A stretch of DNA of 64,000 nt from an uncultured Lachnospiraceae bacterium (GTDB taxonomy: Bacteria; Bacillota; Clostridia; Lachnospirales; Lachnospiraceae), in assembly GCA_910585295.1 (NCBI GenBank), contig CAJUDE010000003.1, forward strand, positions 1 through 64,000, in the 5' to 3' direction. This document shows positions 17,495 through 26,127 of the stretch, piece after piece. Every line of letters starts with the position of its first letter. Positions within the stretch are counted from its first letter, which is position 1. A program made the translations under genes and the position numbers. Below the pieces are notes generated by a model that saw only the letters and a list, made by a program, of their open reading frames with translations, was not told where the DNA came from and made no database searches.

Positions 17495-18400
17495 ATGATA
17501 AAGGATTTATTTGCAATATTGAATTCCTTTGCGTCAAAGTACCTGTTCTGGGTGGACAGCTACACCATTACAAAAATTGATATTGCAGAGATAATTATAA
17601 TTTCATTCCTGATTTATAATATTTTGATTTGGTTTAAGCAGACCAGGGCGTGGAACCTGCTGAAAGGGATTATTGTAGTGCTGGTGTTTGTGCTGGTTGC
17701 GGCAATATTCCAGATGAATACCATTTTGTGGATTGCAGGAAAAACCATCAATGTGGCTGTAATTGCAATTATTATCGTATTCCAGCCAGAATTACGGAGG
17801 GCGTTGGAGCAGCTTGGGCAGAAAAGCTTTATTACGTCGCTGTTTTCTTTTGATTCCCAGAAAAATCAGGAGCGGTTTAGCGAGCGCGTCACCAATGAAC
17901 TTGTAAAAGCAACGTATGAAATGGCGAAAGTGAAGACAGGGGCGTTGATTGTAATTGAGCAGGATGTGACGTTGAAAGAATATGAGCGGACTGGGATTGC
18001 ATTGGATTCGCTGGTGTCCAGCCAATTGCTGATTAATATTTTTGAGCATAATACACCCCTGCATGACGGGGCTATTATTGTGCGGGGGAACAGGATTGTG
18101 TCTGCGACCTGTTACCTTCCCCTTTCAGATAACATGGGACTGAGCAAAGAATTGGGAACAAGGCACCGTGCAGCGGTAGGCATCAGTGAGGTATGCGATG
18201 CCTTGACGATTGTTGTCTCAGAAGAGACAGGGAATGTGTCTATTGCCATTGGCGGCGAATTGTACCGCAATGTAGATGCAGAATATTTGAAGGGGAAATT
18301 AAATTTCATCCGCAAGGGTTCCATGGATGTGGCAAGGTTTAAGATATGGAAAAGGAGGATGAAGAATGTTAAGGAAAATGATGAAGCATCTGGTAAATAA
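17495..18400 (+). CDS. cdaA: CdaA, membrane-bound diadenylate cyclase
   Basis: Makes c-di-AMP from two ATP; the messenger controls potassium and osmolyte transport and cell-wall homeostasis in Firmicutes. The 301-residue protein has three N-terminal membrane helices (about residues 30-105) and a DAC domain with the catalytic DGA motif (Asp191) and the RHR motif (residues 223-225, in GTRHRAAVGISE). Both motifs are intact. RBS AAAGGGGATG precedes the ATG. It overlaps cdaR by 35 bases, indicating translational coupling, and glmM follows, the conserved cdaA-cdaR-glmM order. Confidence 0.97.
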   Translation: MIKDLFAILNSFASKYLFWVDSYTITKIDIAEIIIISFLIYNILIWFKQTRAWNLLKGIIVVLVFVLVAAIFQMNTILWIAGKTINVAVIAIIIVFQPELRRALEQLGQKSFITSLFSFDSQKNQERFSERVTNELVKATYEMAKVKTGALIVIEQDVTLKEYERTGIALDSLVSSQLLINIFEHNTPLHDGAIIVRGNRIVSATCYLPLSDNMGLSKELGTRHRAAVGISEVCDALTIVVSEETGNVSIAIGGELYRNVDAEYLKGKLNFIRKGSMDVARFKIWKRRMKNVKENDEASGK

Positions 18401-19751
18401 CCCCTGGCTTAAGGTTTTGTCCGTCCTCCTTTCCGTTGTGCTATGGATGGTTGTGGTGAAGATGGCGGACCCAGATTTTACAAAGCCATTTTCCGTCCCG
18501 GTGGAAATACTCAATAAGGATGTTATCCGGGCTATGGGGAAAGTGCCGGATATCGTTGGGGATACGGATATTGCAGTGTTTTATATTTCCGGCCCGCGCA
18601 GCTATGTGGAAGATATGACAGGCGATGATTTTAGCGTAACTGCAGATTTAAGCCAGGTGGATTTGACCCAGGATGGGGAGCGGAAGCTAATCCCCATTGA
18701 AATTAGCGCGAAAAAGAATGACAAGAAGATTGAAATAGTGAAAAAGACGGTGAATATGCAAATCACTTTAGAAGACCTGTCGGAGCAGAAATTTGTCATT
18801 TCCCCAGAGGCCACAGGGACTCCTGGGGATGGCTGTGCCATTGGGGATGTGGAAGTGATACCAAACCTCCTGCAGGTTTCCGGGCCGGAATCTATCGTCT
18901 CCCAGATTAACCGTGTTTCGGCCTCTATCAATGTAGATGGGGTTTCTGGTGATGTGTCTGACAATGTGAAGCCGACCTTATATGATGAGAATGGGGACAT
19001 GATTTCCTCTGATTTGTTGGAGATGAACCAGAATGTGGTCACAATCAGGGCAAAAATCCTGAGTACAAAGAGCATACCAATCCGCTGCCAGGTGAGTGGC
19101 GCCCCGGCAGATGGATATGAGTATAAAGGGGTGGAATACGCACCAGAAGAAGTGTTGGTCAAAGGGGAGGCGTCCCTTCTGAACAGCATAAGCGCAATCA
19201 ATATTCCAGAAGGCGTGGTCAATATAGAAGGGGAGAAAGAAGATAAAGAAGTAGTTGTCGATATCACGCCATATTTAGGGGAGAGCGGGGTTTCCCTGGT
19301 GGATGAAGCCACAAATCAAATTCTGGTCCGTGTTCTGATAGAGAAGAAGGAGACGAAAATGTTTAGTTTTCCTGTAGAGCGCATCCAGGTCACTGGATTG
19401 GATCCAGATTTTGAGCTTACTTTTAGCGGGAATTCCGCGCAGATTTCCGTCAGGGCTTCCAGAGAAGAAATAGGGACACTGCAGACGGGGGATATCAATG
19501 CGGCCCTTGACGTATCAGGGCTGGAGCCAGGGACCCACACACTTCAGTTAAATGTGGTTTTACCAAGCGATAAGTTTGAGGTGGTAGACACTGTAAATGT
19601 ACAAGTGACAATTACAGATAAAAATGCACAGCCAGAAGTGGAAGATGATGAAGGCCAGGAAGGCGTAAATAGGCCTGATGGCGGAGGGGCGTCGGGCGAC
19701 ACCATGGTAGACAGAGATGAGAATGATGCAGGCCAGGATAGGGAGGAATAG
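18366..19751 (+). CDS. cdaR: CdaR, YbbR-domain regulator of CdaA
   Basis: Extracytoplasmic, membrane-anchored partner of CdaA. The 461-residue sequence has a short cytoplasmic start, one transmembrane helix (about residues 14-33, WLKVLSVLLSVVLWMVVVKM), then several tandem YbbR repeats of about 80 residues each up to residue about 420, and an acidic, Gly-rich C-terminal tail that looks disordered. AAAGGAGGATG directly precedes the ATG inside the end of cdaA. It is expected to bind CdaA in the membrane and modulate c-di-AMP synthesis. Confidence 0.93.
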   Translation: MLRKMMKHLVNNPWLKVLSVLLSVVLWMVVVKMADPDFTKPFSVPVEILNKDVIRAMGKVPDIVGDTDIAVFYISGPRSYVEDMTGDDFSVTADLSQVDLTQDGERKLIPIEISAKKNDKKIEIVKKTVNMQITLEDLSEQKFVISPEATGTPGDGCAIGDVEVIPNLLQVSGPESIVSQINRVSASINVDGVSGDVSDNVKPTLYDENGDMISSDLLEMNQNVVTIRAKILSTKSIPIRCQVSGAPADGYEYKGVEYAPEEVLVKGEASLLNSISAINIPEGVVNIEGEKEDKEVVVDITPYLGESGVSLVDEATNQILVRVLIEKKETKMFSFPVERIQVTGLDPDFELTFSGNSAQISVRASREEIGTLQTGDINAALDVSGLEPGTHTLQLNVVLPSDKFEVVDTVNVQVTITDKNAQPEVEDDEGQEGVNRPDGGGASGDTMVDRDENDAGQDREE

Positions 19752-19807
19752 ATTTTGCGCCTGGATAATATGACAGATTGGGAACATCCGCAGAAATGGA
19801 GGAAGTT

Positions 19808-21157
19808 ATGGCAAGAATGTTTGGGACAGACGGGGTAAGGGGTGTGGCAGGCACAGAACTTACCATTGAATTAGCAATGAAATTAGGGCAGGCGGGCGCA
19901 TATGTGCTTACAAAGGAAAAGTCATACCAGCCCACGATTATTGTAGGGTGCGATACCAGGGTTTCCGGCGGGATGCTGGCAAATGCATTGATGGCGGGGA
20001 TTTGTTCTGTAGGGGCAAATGCCGTATATATGGGGGTAGTCCCCACGCCAGCCATTGCTTATCTGGTTCGGAAGCATAAGGTGGAGGCAGGGGTTGTTAT
20101 TTCTGCGTCCCATAACCCTATGGAATTTAACGGCATTAAGTTTTTTAACGGGGAGGGCTATAAGCTATCGGATGAATTGGAAGATGAGATCGAAGCCCTG
20201 ATTAAAAATGGGATGAAAGATGTTACAATGCCAATTGGTTCTGGAATTGGGAATATTAGCTATCGGTTTGACGCCAGGGAAGAATATGTATTCTTTATGA
20301 AGAAAACGGTGCCAGTGGATTTAAGCAATATGAAAATTGTAGTGGACTGTGCAGAGGGGGCTTCCCATTATACGGCGGTTGAGACTTTAAAAGGCCTTGG
20401 GGCAAACCTTGTGGCAATCCATACCAACCCAGACGGCACCAATATCAATGCGAACTGCGGCTCTACCCATATGGATGAACTGCGGGCAAGGGTGGTGTAT
20501 GAAAAGGCAGAGATAGGCCTTGCCTTTGACGGCGATGCAGACCGGATGCTTGCAGTAGATGAAAAAGGGGATGTTGTAGACGGCGACCAGGTTATGGCGA
20601 TTATTGGGAATTATATGAAAGCCCAGGGCAAGCTGAAAAAGGATACCATCGTAGGCACGGTTATGAGCAATCTGGGATTTACATTGATGGGCAAAGAACA
20701 TGGCATCCATATTGAGCAGACCAAGGTAGGCGACCGCTATGTTTTGGAAAATATGAGGGAAAATGGATATAATATTGGAGGGGAACAGTCTGGGCATATT
20801 ATTTTTCTGGATGAAAACACCACAGGGGACGGCCTTTTAAGCGCGCTGCATTTGCTGCAGGTAATGGTGGAAACAAAGGAGCCTTTGTCTAAGCTGTCAG
20901 AAATTATGGAGGTCCTGCCGCAAGCGTTAGTAAATGCGAAAGTGCCGAACCATAAGAAAGAGCATTTTATGGATTATCCAGAAATTGCACAGGCAGTGAA
21001 GGGTCTGGAACAGAAGTTTGCAGGAGAGGGAAGGGTCTTAATCCGCCCTTCTGGGACGGAGCCATTGGTCCGTGTTATGATTGAAGGGAAGGATCAGGCA
21101 GAGATCAATCAGGATGCAAAGGAATTGGCAAACCTGATTATGAGGAACATGCTGTAG
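19808..21157 (+). CDS. glmM: GlmM, phosphoglucosamine mutase
   Basis: Interconverts glucosamine-6-phosphate and glucosamine-1-phosphate, the entry to UDP-GlcNAc and peptidoglycan. The start ATG 19808 follows GGAGGAA and gives 449 residues beginning MARMFGTDGVRGVAG, exactly the family pattern; an upstream TTG in the same frame is rejected. The phosphoserine loop ISASHNP puts the catalytic Ser at residue 101, the metal site DGDADR is near residue 240 and the substrate loop GEQSGH and the phosphate-binding RPSGTEPLVRVMIEG are present. GlmM binds and inhibits CdaA in other Firmicutes, which fits the operon. Confidence 0.97.
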   Translation: MARMFGTDGVRGVAGTELTIELAMKLGQAGAYVLTKEKSYQPTIIVGCDTRVSGGMLANALMAGICSVGANAVYMGVVPTPAIAYLVRKHKVEAGVVISASHNPMEFNGIKFFNGEGYKLSDELEDEIEALIKNGMKDVTMPIGSGIGNISYRFDAREEYVFFMKKTVPVDLSNMKIVVDCAEGASHYTAVETLKGLGANLVAIHTNPDGTNINANCGSTHMDELRARVVYEKAEIGLAFDGDADRMLAVDEKGDVVDGDQVMAIIGNYMKAQGKLKKDTIVGTVMSNLGFTLMGKEHGIHIEQTKVGDRYVLENMRENGYNIGGEQSGHIIFLDENTTGDGLLSALHLLQVMVETKEPLSKLSEIMEVLPQALVNAKVPNHKKEHFMDYPEIAQAVKGLEQKFAGEGRVLIRPSGTEPLVRVMIEGKDQAEINQDAKELANLIMRNML

Positions 21158-21220
21158 TGAATGGAAAATTAATTTGCCCTGGGGCTGCAATAAGAACGAA
21201 TATGTATTGGAGGAGCAAAA

Positions 21221-21484
21221 ATGGTTAGTCAGAAAGTAACGATTAAGAACCCTACAGGCCTGCATTTGCGGCCGGCAGGTATTTTATGTAAGGAGGCAGT
21301 GAAATTTAAGTCCTTGATTACGTTTAATTTCAAGGGCGGGACAGCTAACGCGAAAAGTGTCTTAAGCGTGCTGGGCGCATGTATCAAATCAGGGGATTCC
21401 ATAGAATTTGTCTGCGAAGGGGAAGATGAAGGGGAAGCCCTTGAGGCGGTAGTCGCTGCGGTAGAAAATGGCCTTGGGGAATAA
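21221..21484 (+). CDS. ptsH: HPr-family phosphocarrier protein
   Basis: An 87-residue HPr fold protein. The PTS phosphorylation site is His15 within NPTGLHLRPAG and the regulatory serine is Ser46 in AKSVLSVLG, so it could take part both in sugar phosphotransfer and in HPr kinase-based carbon control. The active-site loop has HLRPAG where classical HPr has HARPAS, and the site-2 loop SVLSVLGA differs from the usual SIMGVMSL. The protein may therefore be a variant HPr rather than the main PTS carrier. No ptsI follows; a terminator does. RBS GGAGG. Confidence 0.85.
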   Translation: MVSQKVTIKNPTGLHLRPAGILCKEAVKFKSLITFNFKGGTANAKSVLSVLGACIKSGDSIEFVCEGEDEGEALEAVVAAVENGLGE

Positions 21485-21501
21485 CAGGGAAAATTAGGAA
21501 G

Positions 21502-21536
21502 CCGGTTTCATGTGGGACAATGTGAGGCCGGTTTTC
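21502..21536 (+). terminator. Terminator after the HPr gene
   Basis: CCGGTTTCA / TGAGGCCGG (two T-G pairs) with a 12-base loop, followed by TTTTCC. It separates the cda/glm/HPr block from the glycan locus. Confidence 0.65.
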
Positions 21537-21537
21537 C

Positions 21538-21566
21538 TTGTATGGAAAATAGCTTTGGATGATATT
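21538..21566 (+). promoter_or_regulatory. Possible promoter for rfbD
   Basis: TTGTAT (21538-21543), 17 bases, GATATT (21561-21566). Moderate match, but a promoter is expected here between a terminator and rfbD. Confidence 0.35.
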
Positions 21567-21583
21567 AAAATATGGAGGGAAAT

Positions 21584-22438
21584 ATGAAGAAAATTTTAGT
21601 GACAGGCTGCAACGGGCAGCTTGGAAGGGCGCTTAATAAAGAATATTCTAAGGAATTGCTGGTAAACACTGACGTAATGGAAGGGGATGGGATAAAAGCC
21701 CTGGATATTACAAATATCGATGCTGTGATGAAGCTGGCAAGGGAGGAAAATCCGGACGTGATTATAAACTGTGCGGCCCATACGGCGGTGGAGCTTTGTG
21801 AAAGCCAGTGGGACCTTGCATATCAAATCAATGCCATTGGGGCGCGGAATCTAAGCATTGCCGCTGCAGAGGTCGGGGCAAAAATGGTTCAGGTATCCAC
21901 AGATTATGTATTTGATGGGACTGGAACAAGGCCTTATACTGAGTTTGACAACCCTGGCACAACTAGCGCATATGGCAAGACAAAGCTGGAGGGGGAGCGG
22001 TTTGTAAAAGAATTTGCCCCTAAGCATTTTATATTAAGGACGGCATGGCTCTATGGGGATGGAAAAAATTTCCTAAAGACTATGTTAAAGCTTTCAGAGG
22101 AGCATGAAGAGGTAAAGGTGGTGAAAGACCAGTTTGGGACGCCAACCAGCGCGGCGGAATTGGCCAGGCTGATTAAATTTTTAGAGCCTACAGAAAATTA
22201 TGGCACCTTCCATGCCACTTGTGAGGGGCAGTGCAGTTGGGCGGAATTTGCGGGAAAGATTTTTGAACTGGCAGGGAAGGCTACAAAGGTAATCCCGATT
22301 ACAACAGAGGAGTATAATGCAAAAGTGCAAAGGCCGGCATATTCTGTCTTGGATAATTATATGCTGCGCCTAACTTCCAATTATAAGATGGCAGATTGGG
22401 AAGTGGCATTAAAGGAATTTATGGATGGGTTACAGTAG
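21584..22438 (+). CDS. rfbD: RfbD, dTDP-4-dehydrorhamnose reductase
   Basis: Last step of dTDP-L-rhamnose synthesis, reducing dTDP-4-keto-L-rhamnose with NADPH. The 284-residue short-chain dehydrogenase fold starts MKKILVTGCNGQLGRALNKE (Rossmann GxxGQLG), has the STDYVFDG motif around residue 103 and the catalytic YGKTKLEGE (Tyr and Lys near residues 129-133). The start ATG 21584 is set by GGAGGGA; an in-frame ATG at 21572 overlaps that site. The other rhamnose genes are 15-20 kb downstream, an unusual scattering. The next gene starts 22 bases downstream. Confidence 0.93.
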   Translation: MKKILVTGCNGQLGRALNKEYSKELLVNTDVMEGDGIKALDITNIDAVMKLAREENPDVIINCAAHTAVELCESQWDLAYQINAIGARNLSIAAAEVGAKMVQVSTDYVFDGTGTRPYTEFDNPGTTSAYGKTKLEGERFVKEFAPKHFILRTAWLYGDGKNFLKTMLKLSEEHEEVKVVKDQFGTPTSAAELARLIKFLEPTENYGTFHATCEGQCSWAEFAGKIFELAGKATKVIPITTEEYNAKVQRPAYSVLDNYMLRLTSNYKMADWEVALKEFMDGLQ

Positions 22439-22460
22439 GCAGCATAGAGGAGACTCCAAG

Positions 22461-24980
22461 ATGAAAAGCAAGTTACGGATAGGTGCGTTTGCGCTGCTGA
22501 CGCTCCTTATGGCAGGGTGCATTGCGCTGCAGTACCAACGGGGCTGGGGGACAGAACAGGCAGTAACCAGCCAGTTAGAGATTGAGAACCAGGCGATTGT
22601 GGGAGAACTGCAAAAAGGGCTTGTGGTTTCCCAGACATTTACGGCGGACAGGAATTTTTCTGGGATTTCCCTTTTGATGGCGACTTACAATAAAACAGTT
22701 TATGGAAAAATACACATAAAGCTATTGGAGGAAGAGAGTGGGCAGGCGCTTGTGGAAAAGTCTTTTTATACTGCCTCGATGAAGGATAATAAGCCCTTTT
22801 ATTTTATGTTTGGCAAAGAGATTGAAGTGGAGTCCCCCAAACAGTATAGGCTTGTGGTGGAGTCTGGCAAAGGGCGTATAGGGAGCCATGTCACAATTTG
22901 GAATTCCTTGGAAGATCAGGAAAGCGGCGGCTCCTTGTATATTAATGGCGAGCGGCAAGAAGGGGACTTGGTTTTTGATTTCGTGTACCAAGGCAAAGAA
23001 GTATTTTATTGGGGCATGTTCTTACACCGGGCAAGCCTTTTCCTGCTGTTTTTTGGGTTCCTGGGCCTCCATTGCTTTGTCGGCATAAAGGAACTGTATC
23101 AGTGGATTTTTGAGAAGCGGGTATGGGTTGCGCTGGCGTTGTTTGTATTTATGGTGTTGAATAAATATCATTTTTCTTCTATAGAGCAGTTTGATTGGTA
23201 TATCCAGCCTGGGGAAGGGACAGAATACACATCGGCTGTAATGGGCAAATCCCGTGCTATCCGCAGTGATGAGTGGATGCTGGGCGTGCCGAGGTTTTTG
23301 TCGGCAGAGTATAGCGATTACGGCAAGTATAATGAAGTTGTCCGGGCAGAGAAAACAACAAATTTATCTGCCTCGGGTTTGTACCGCAGCTATTCTGCGC
23401 TTGCGCAGCCAATGGCATGGGGATTTTACCTGTTTGGGTCGGAATATGGCTTGTCGTTCCGATGGTGCTTTTACATGATATTCGGTTTCTTGTTTTCCTA
23501 TGAATTTTGTTTGCTCCTAACCAAAAGGAAGAAGCTGCTATCCTTGCTTGGCGCGTCCTTAATCTGGTTTTCTAGCTGCAATATGTGGTGGTCTGCCATG
23601 AACTGGATTTTAGCTGGGGAAGCGGCATTGGTTTGCACCTATTATTTTTTAGAGGAGCCAAGCAGGAAAAAACGTGTGCTTTGGGGGATTGGGATTGCAA
23701 TCTTTGGCTCTTGCTTTGCAGTGGTGGATTTGTATCCGGCATGGCAGGTGCCAGCCGGGTATCTGTACCTGCTGATTCTAATCTGGATGCTTGCGGGCCA
23801 TTGGCAGGGCATAAAAGGGTATCAATGGAAAGACTGGGCGATTGCGGCTGGGAGCATTTTATTCCTGGCAAGCATTGCAGGGGTGTTCTTGCTCAACGAT
23901 GCAGAATACCTTACAGATATTATGAATACTAGGTATCCAGGGATGCGGGTCAGCTATGGAGGCAAGAGCATCCACCAGCTTCTTGGATATCTCCCAACCT
24001 TTTTGATGGGCTGGAAAGATTATACGAACCCAAGTGAGGCAGGCAGGTTTGCCAGCTTTTTCCCAATTCCCTATGTGCTGTCGCTGGTGTGGTTTTTGCG
24101 CAGCAAGAAAAAGGACTTGCTAATGGGGCTGCTGTTGGGCGGCACGACATTTTTGTCCCTTTATTGCGTGATGGAGCTGCCCGAACTGGTTGCAAAAGTA
24201 TTCCTGCTTACCTTTTCCACACCAGAGCGGACTGCTGTAATTTTAGGCTATGCCCAGATTTTGCTGTTGATTGTGATGGCGTCCAGGCAGGCCGAGGAAG
24301 AGCGGCTCCGGCTTCATGTGGGGCTTGCGGTAGTTTCCCTGACTGCAGCTGCCACGTTGTGGTATAGTAAGGAAAACTTTGAAGGTTATTTGAACATCTT
24401 GTATTTTATTGCGGTAGCGGTTGTGGTATTTGGGGCAATCCTCCCTGTAATTTCCAGGGTGAAGGAAAGTTACCGGAGCATGGCGGTGGCGGCATTAAGT
24501 ATTTTTACAATTGTAACAGGGCTTTCCGTGCATCCTCTAATGTGCGGGCTGGACGCCATAAAAGGGAAACCGGCTGCTGCTGCGGTAGCTGATATTGTAG
24601 AAAGTGACAAAGATGGCAAGTGGCTTGCGGTGGATGATATTGCTGCTGGGAATTTTTTGATTGCCTGCGGGGCGCCTGCGGTAAACTCTGTGAATTATAT
24701 TCCCAATATGGAGCTTTGGGCGAAACTGGACCCTGATGGGGAAAAAGAAGAAATCTATAACCGGTATGCCCATATTGTGGCCACCTTGACCAAAGAGGAG
24801 ACAGATATGGAGCTGTACCAGACAGATGTGATTAATTTGGACCTTTCCTACCATGACTTAGAGAAAATTGGGATAGATTACATTTTTGCCAAAAAGCCTG
24901 TGGAATCCCAGGAAGACGTAGCATTTGAGGCATTGTACCAAGAGGCGGGCTGCCATATTTATAAAGTAATGCCAAGGTAA
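22461..24980 (+). CDS. Very large polytopic membrane protein of the glycan locus (GT-C-like or DUF7657-like)
   Basis: An 839-residue protein starting at ATG 22461 behind AGAGGAGA. An N-terminal membrane helix (residues about 7-25) leads into an extracytoplasmic beta-rich domain (about 30-185; GISLLMATYNKTVYGKIHI, GSHVTIWNS), followed by about twelve hydrophobic segments (residues about 195-690) and a soluble C-terminal domain of about 130 residues. Between helices lies a polar loop with SRAIRSDEWMLGVPRFL that may hold active-site acidic residues. Overall architecture resembles lipid-linked-sugar GT-C glycosyltransferases and YfhO-type proteins. I infer a surface-glycan modification role; the exact activity is unknown. 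The MAGC near residue 17 is probably part of the first helix, not a lipobox. Confidence 0.65.
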   Translation: MKSKLRIGAFALLTLLMAGCIALQYQRGWGTEQAVTSQLEIENQAIVGELQKGLVVSQTFTADRNFSGISLLMATYNKTVYGKIHIKLLEEESGQALVEKSFYTASMKDNKPFYFMFGKEIEVESPKQYRLVVESGKGRIGSHVTIWNSLEDQESGGSLYINGERQEGDLVFDFVYQGKEVFYWGMFLHRASLFLLFFGFLGLHCFVGIKELYQWIFEKRVWVALALFVFMVLNKYHFSSIEQFDWYIQPGEGTEYTSAVMGKSRAIRSDEWMLGVPRFLSAEYSDYGKYNEVVRAEKTTNLSASGLYRSYSALAQPMAWGFYLFGSEYGLSFRWCFYMIFGFLFSYEFCLLLTKRKKLLSLLGASLIWFSSCNMWWSAMNWILAGEAALVCTYYFLEEPSRKKRVLWGIGIAIFGSCFAVVDLYPAWQVPAGYLYLLILIWMLAGHWQGIKGYQWKDWAIAAGSILFLASIAGVFLLNDAEYLTDIMNTRYPGMRVSYGGKSIHQLLGYLPTFLMGWKDYTNPSEAGRFASFFPIPYVLSLVWFLRSKKKDLLMGLLLGGTTFLSLYCVMELPELVAKVFLLTFSTPERTAVILGYAQILLLIVMASRQAEEERLRLHVGLAVVSLTAAATLWYSKENFEGYLNILYFIAVAVVVFGAILPVISRVKESYRSMAVAALSIFTIVTGLSVHPLMCGLDAIKGKPAAAAVADIVESDKDGKWLAVDDIAAGNFLIACGAPAVNSVNYIPNMELWAKLDPDGEKEEIYNRYAHIVATLTKEETDMELYQTDVINLDLSYHDLEKIGIDYIFAKKPVESQEDVAFEALYQEAGCHIYKVMPR

Positions 24981-25560
24981 TTGCTGTGCATGTTGGCGGT
25001 GCAGCAAAGGGGCGGCAGTGCGCCCTGCCCCATCAGAAGGAATTTGCAATATTCAGGGAAGGATGGTATAATGTTGGCAGACATTATACGCGCCGGAGTG
25101 CGCATAGGGAGCCATACTATATCGCGAAGCGGTTATGGCATAATGTTGGCAGACATTATACGCGCCGGAGTGCGCATAGGCAGCCATACTATATCGCGAA
25201 GCGGTTATGGCATAATGTCGGCAGACATTATACGCGCCGGAGTGCGCATAGGGAGCCATACTATATCGCGAAGCGGTTATGGTATAATGTCGGCAGACAT
25301 TATACGCGCCGGAGTGCGCATAGGCAACCATACCATATCGCGAAGCGGTTATGGTATAATGTCGGCAGACATTATACGCGCCGGAGTGCGCATAGGCAAC
25401 CATACCATATCGCGAAGCGATTATGGTATAATGCCTTGCGATATGATACGGGCCGAAGGGCGCATAGGCAGCCGTCTGGGCCACGAAGCGATTATGGCAT
25501 AATATCGCTCCAATAAGCGGTGAAACAGGCCAAAGCAGCATAGCATTTAGGAGGAAAAGC
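24981..25560. other. Gene-free gap dominated by a tandem repeat (580 bases)
   Basis: Between the large membrane protein and gmhA. It begins with a hairpin TTGCTG / CAGCAA (24981-25007) and a GC-rich hairpin GGGGC / GCCCC (25009-25031), then holds the 72-bp repeat array (25063-25502) and the gmhA ribosome binding site (AGGAGG at 25549-25554). Open frames on both strands cross the array only because the period is a multiple of three. Confidence 0.7.
25063..25502. repeat. 72-bp tandem repeat, five units plus one degenerate unit
   Basis: Units begin at ATG positions 25071, 25143, 25215, 25287 and 25359, exactly 72 bases apart, and a diverged sixth unit covers 25431-25502. Full units differ at only about six positions. 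Each unit has TATAATGTC-GGCA-GACATTATA (perfect in units 3-5; one T in place of C in units 1-2) and a second palindrome across the unit joint, ATACCATA...TATGGTAT around CGC-GAA-GCG. The second palindrome is perfect at the joints following units 4 and 5 and has one wobble pair at the joint after unit 3. TGGTATAAT, an extended -10 match, recurs at several joints. GCGC-N6-GCGC lies mid-unit. No spacer variation of the CRISPR kind is seen. Confidence 0.95.
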
Positions 25561-26127
25561 GTGTACCATAGGTTAGAGGAGATTTTAATTCAACAAAAAG
25601 AAAATATAGAGAAGGTGTTAGAAAGCGGGTACTTAGAAAAAGTGTCCCAGGCAGTGGATGTGCAGGTGGCAGCCCTGAAAAATGGGAATAAAACTTTAAT
25701 TGCAGGAAACGGAGGGTCTGCCGCTGACGCACAGCATTTTACAGGGGAGCTTGTTGGGCGGTTTTTAAAGGAACGCAAAGGGTTCCCCGCAATAGCCCTT
25801 ACAACAGATACTTCCGTGATGACTTCCGTTGGGAATGATTATGGGTTTGATGAGATATTTGCAAGGCAGGTGGAGGCGTTGGGAAGTGTGGGTGATGTGT
25901 TTATTGGCATTTCCACTAGTGGGAATTCTGAAAATATTATCCGGGCAGTGAAGAAAGCGCGCGAAATGGGGCTTACCACAATCTGCCTTACTGGGATGGA
26001 CGGGGGCAGGCTAAAAGGCTTGTGCGATTATGAGATGACCGTCCCACTGCAGGAAACCCCAAGGATACAGGAATTCCATACAATGACAGTCCATATGATA
26101 TGTGAGTTGGCAGAGGAAAAGTTATGA
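25561..26127 (+). CDS. gmhA: GmhA, sedoheptulose-7-phosphate isomerase
   Basis: First step of heptose nucleotide synthesis: sedoheptulose-7-phosphate to D-glycero-D-manno-heptose-7-phosphate. The 188-residue SIS-domain protein has the phosphate-binding AGNGGSAADAQHFTGELVGR (about residues 48-67), a second SIS motif IGISTSGNSENIIRAVK and a C-terminal QEFHTMTVHMICE helix carrying the catalytic His. The start is GTG at 25561 behind TTAGGAGG. hldE and gmhB follow within 3 kb, supporting the heptose assignment over other SIS isomerases. It overlaps the next gene by 4 bases (ATGA). Confidence 0.93.
   Translation: MYHRLEEILIQQKENIEKVLESGYLEKVSQAVDVQVAALKNGNKTLIAGNGGSAADAQHFTGELVGRFLKERKGFPAIALTTDTSVMTSVGNDYGFDEIFARQVEALGSVGDVFIGISTSGNSENIIRAVKKAREMGLTTICLTGMDGGRLKGLCDYEMTVPLQETPRIQEFHTMTVHMICELAEEKL

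Noticed and set aside
22461..22530. Lipoprotein signal (MAGC) in the large membrane protein
   Set aside because: The Cys is inside a first helix of a polytopic protein and the -3 position is Met rather than Leu; more likely an ordinary anchor helix.
25063..25502. CRISPR array
   Set aside because: Units are 72 bases with no alternating unique spacers, and no cas genes are nearby.
24981..25541. Three overlapping ORFs (two forward, one reverse) across the tandem repeat
   Set aside because: They stay open because 72 is a multiple of three. Differences between units are not biased to silent positions in either forward frame I checked, and there is no proper start signal.
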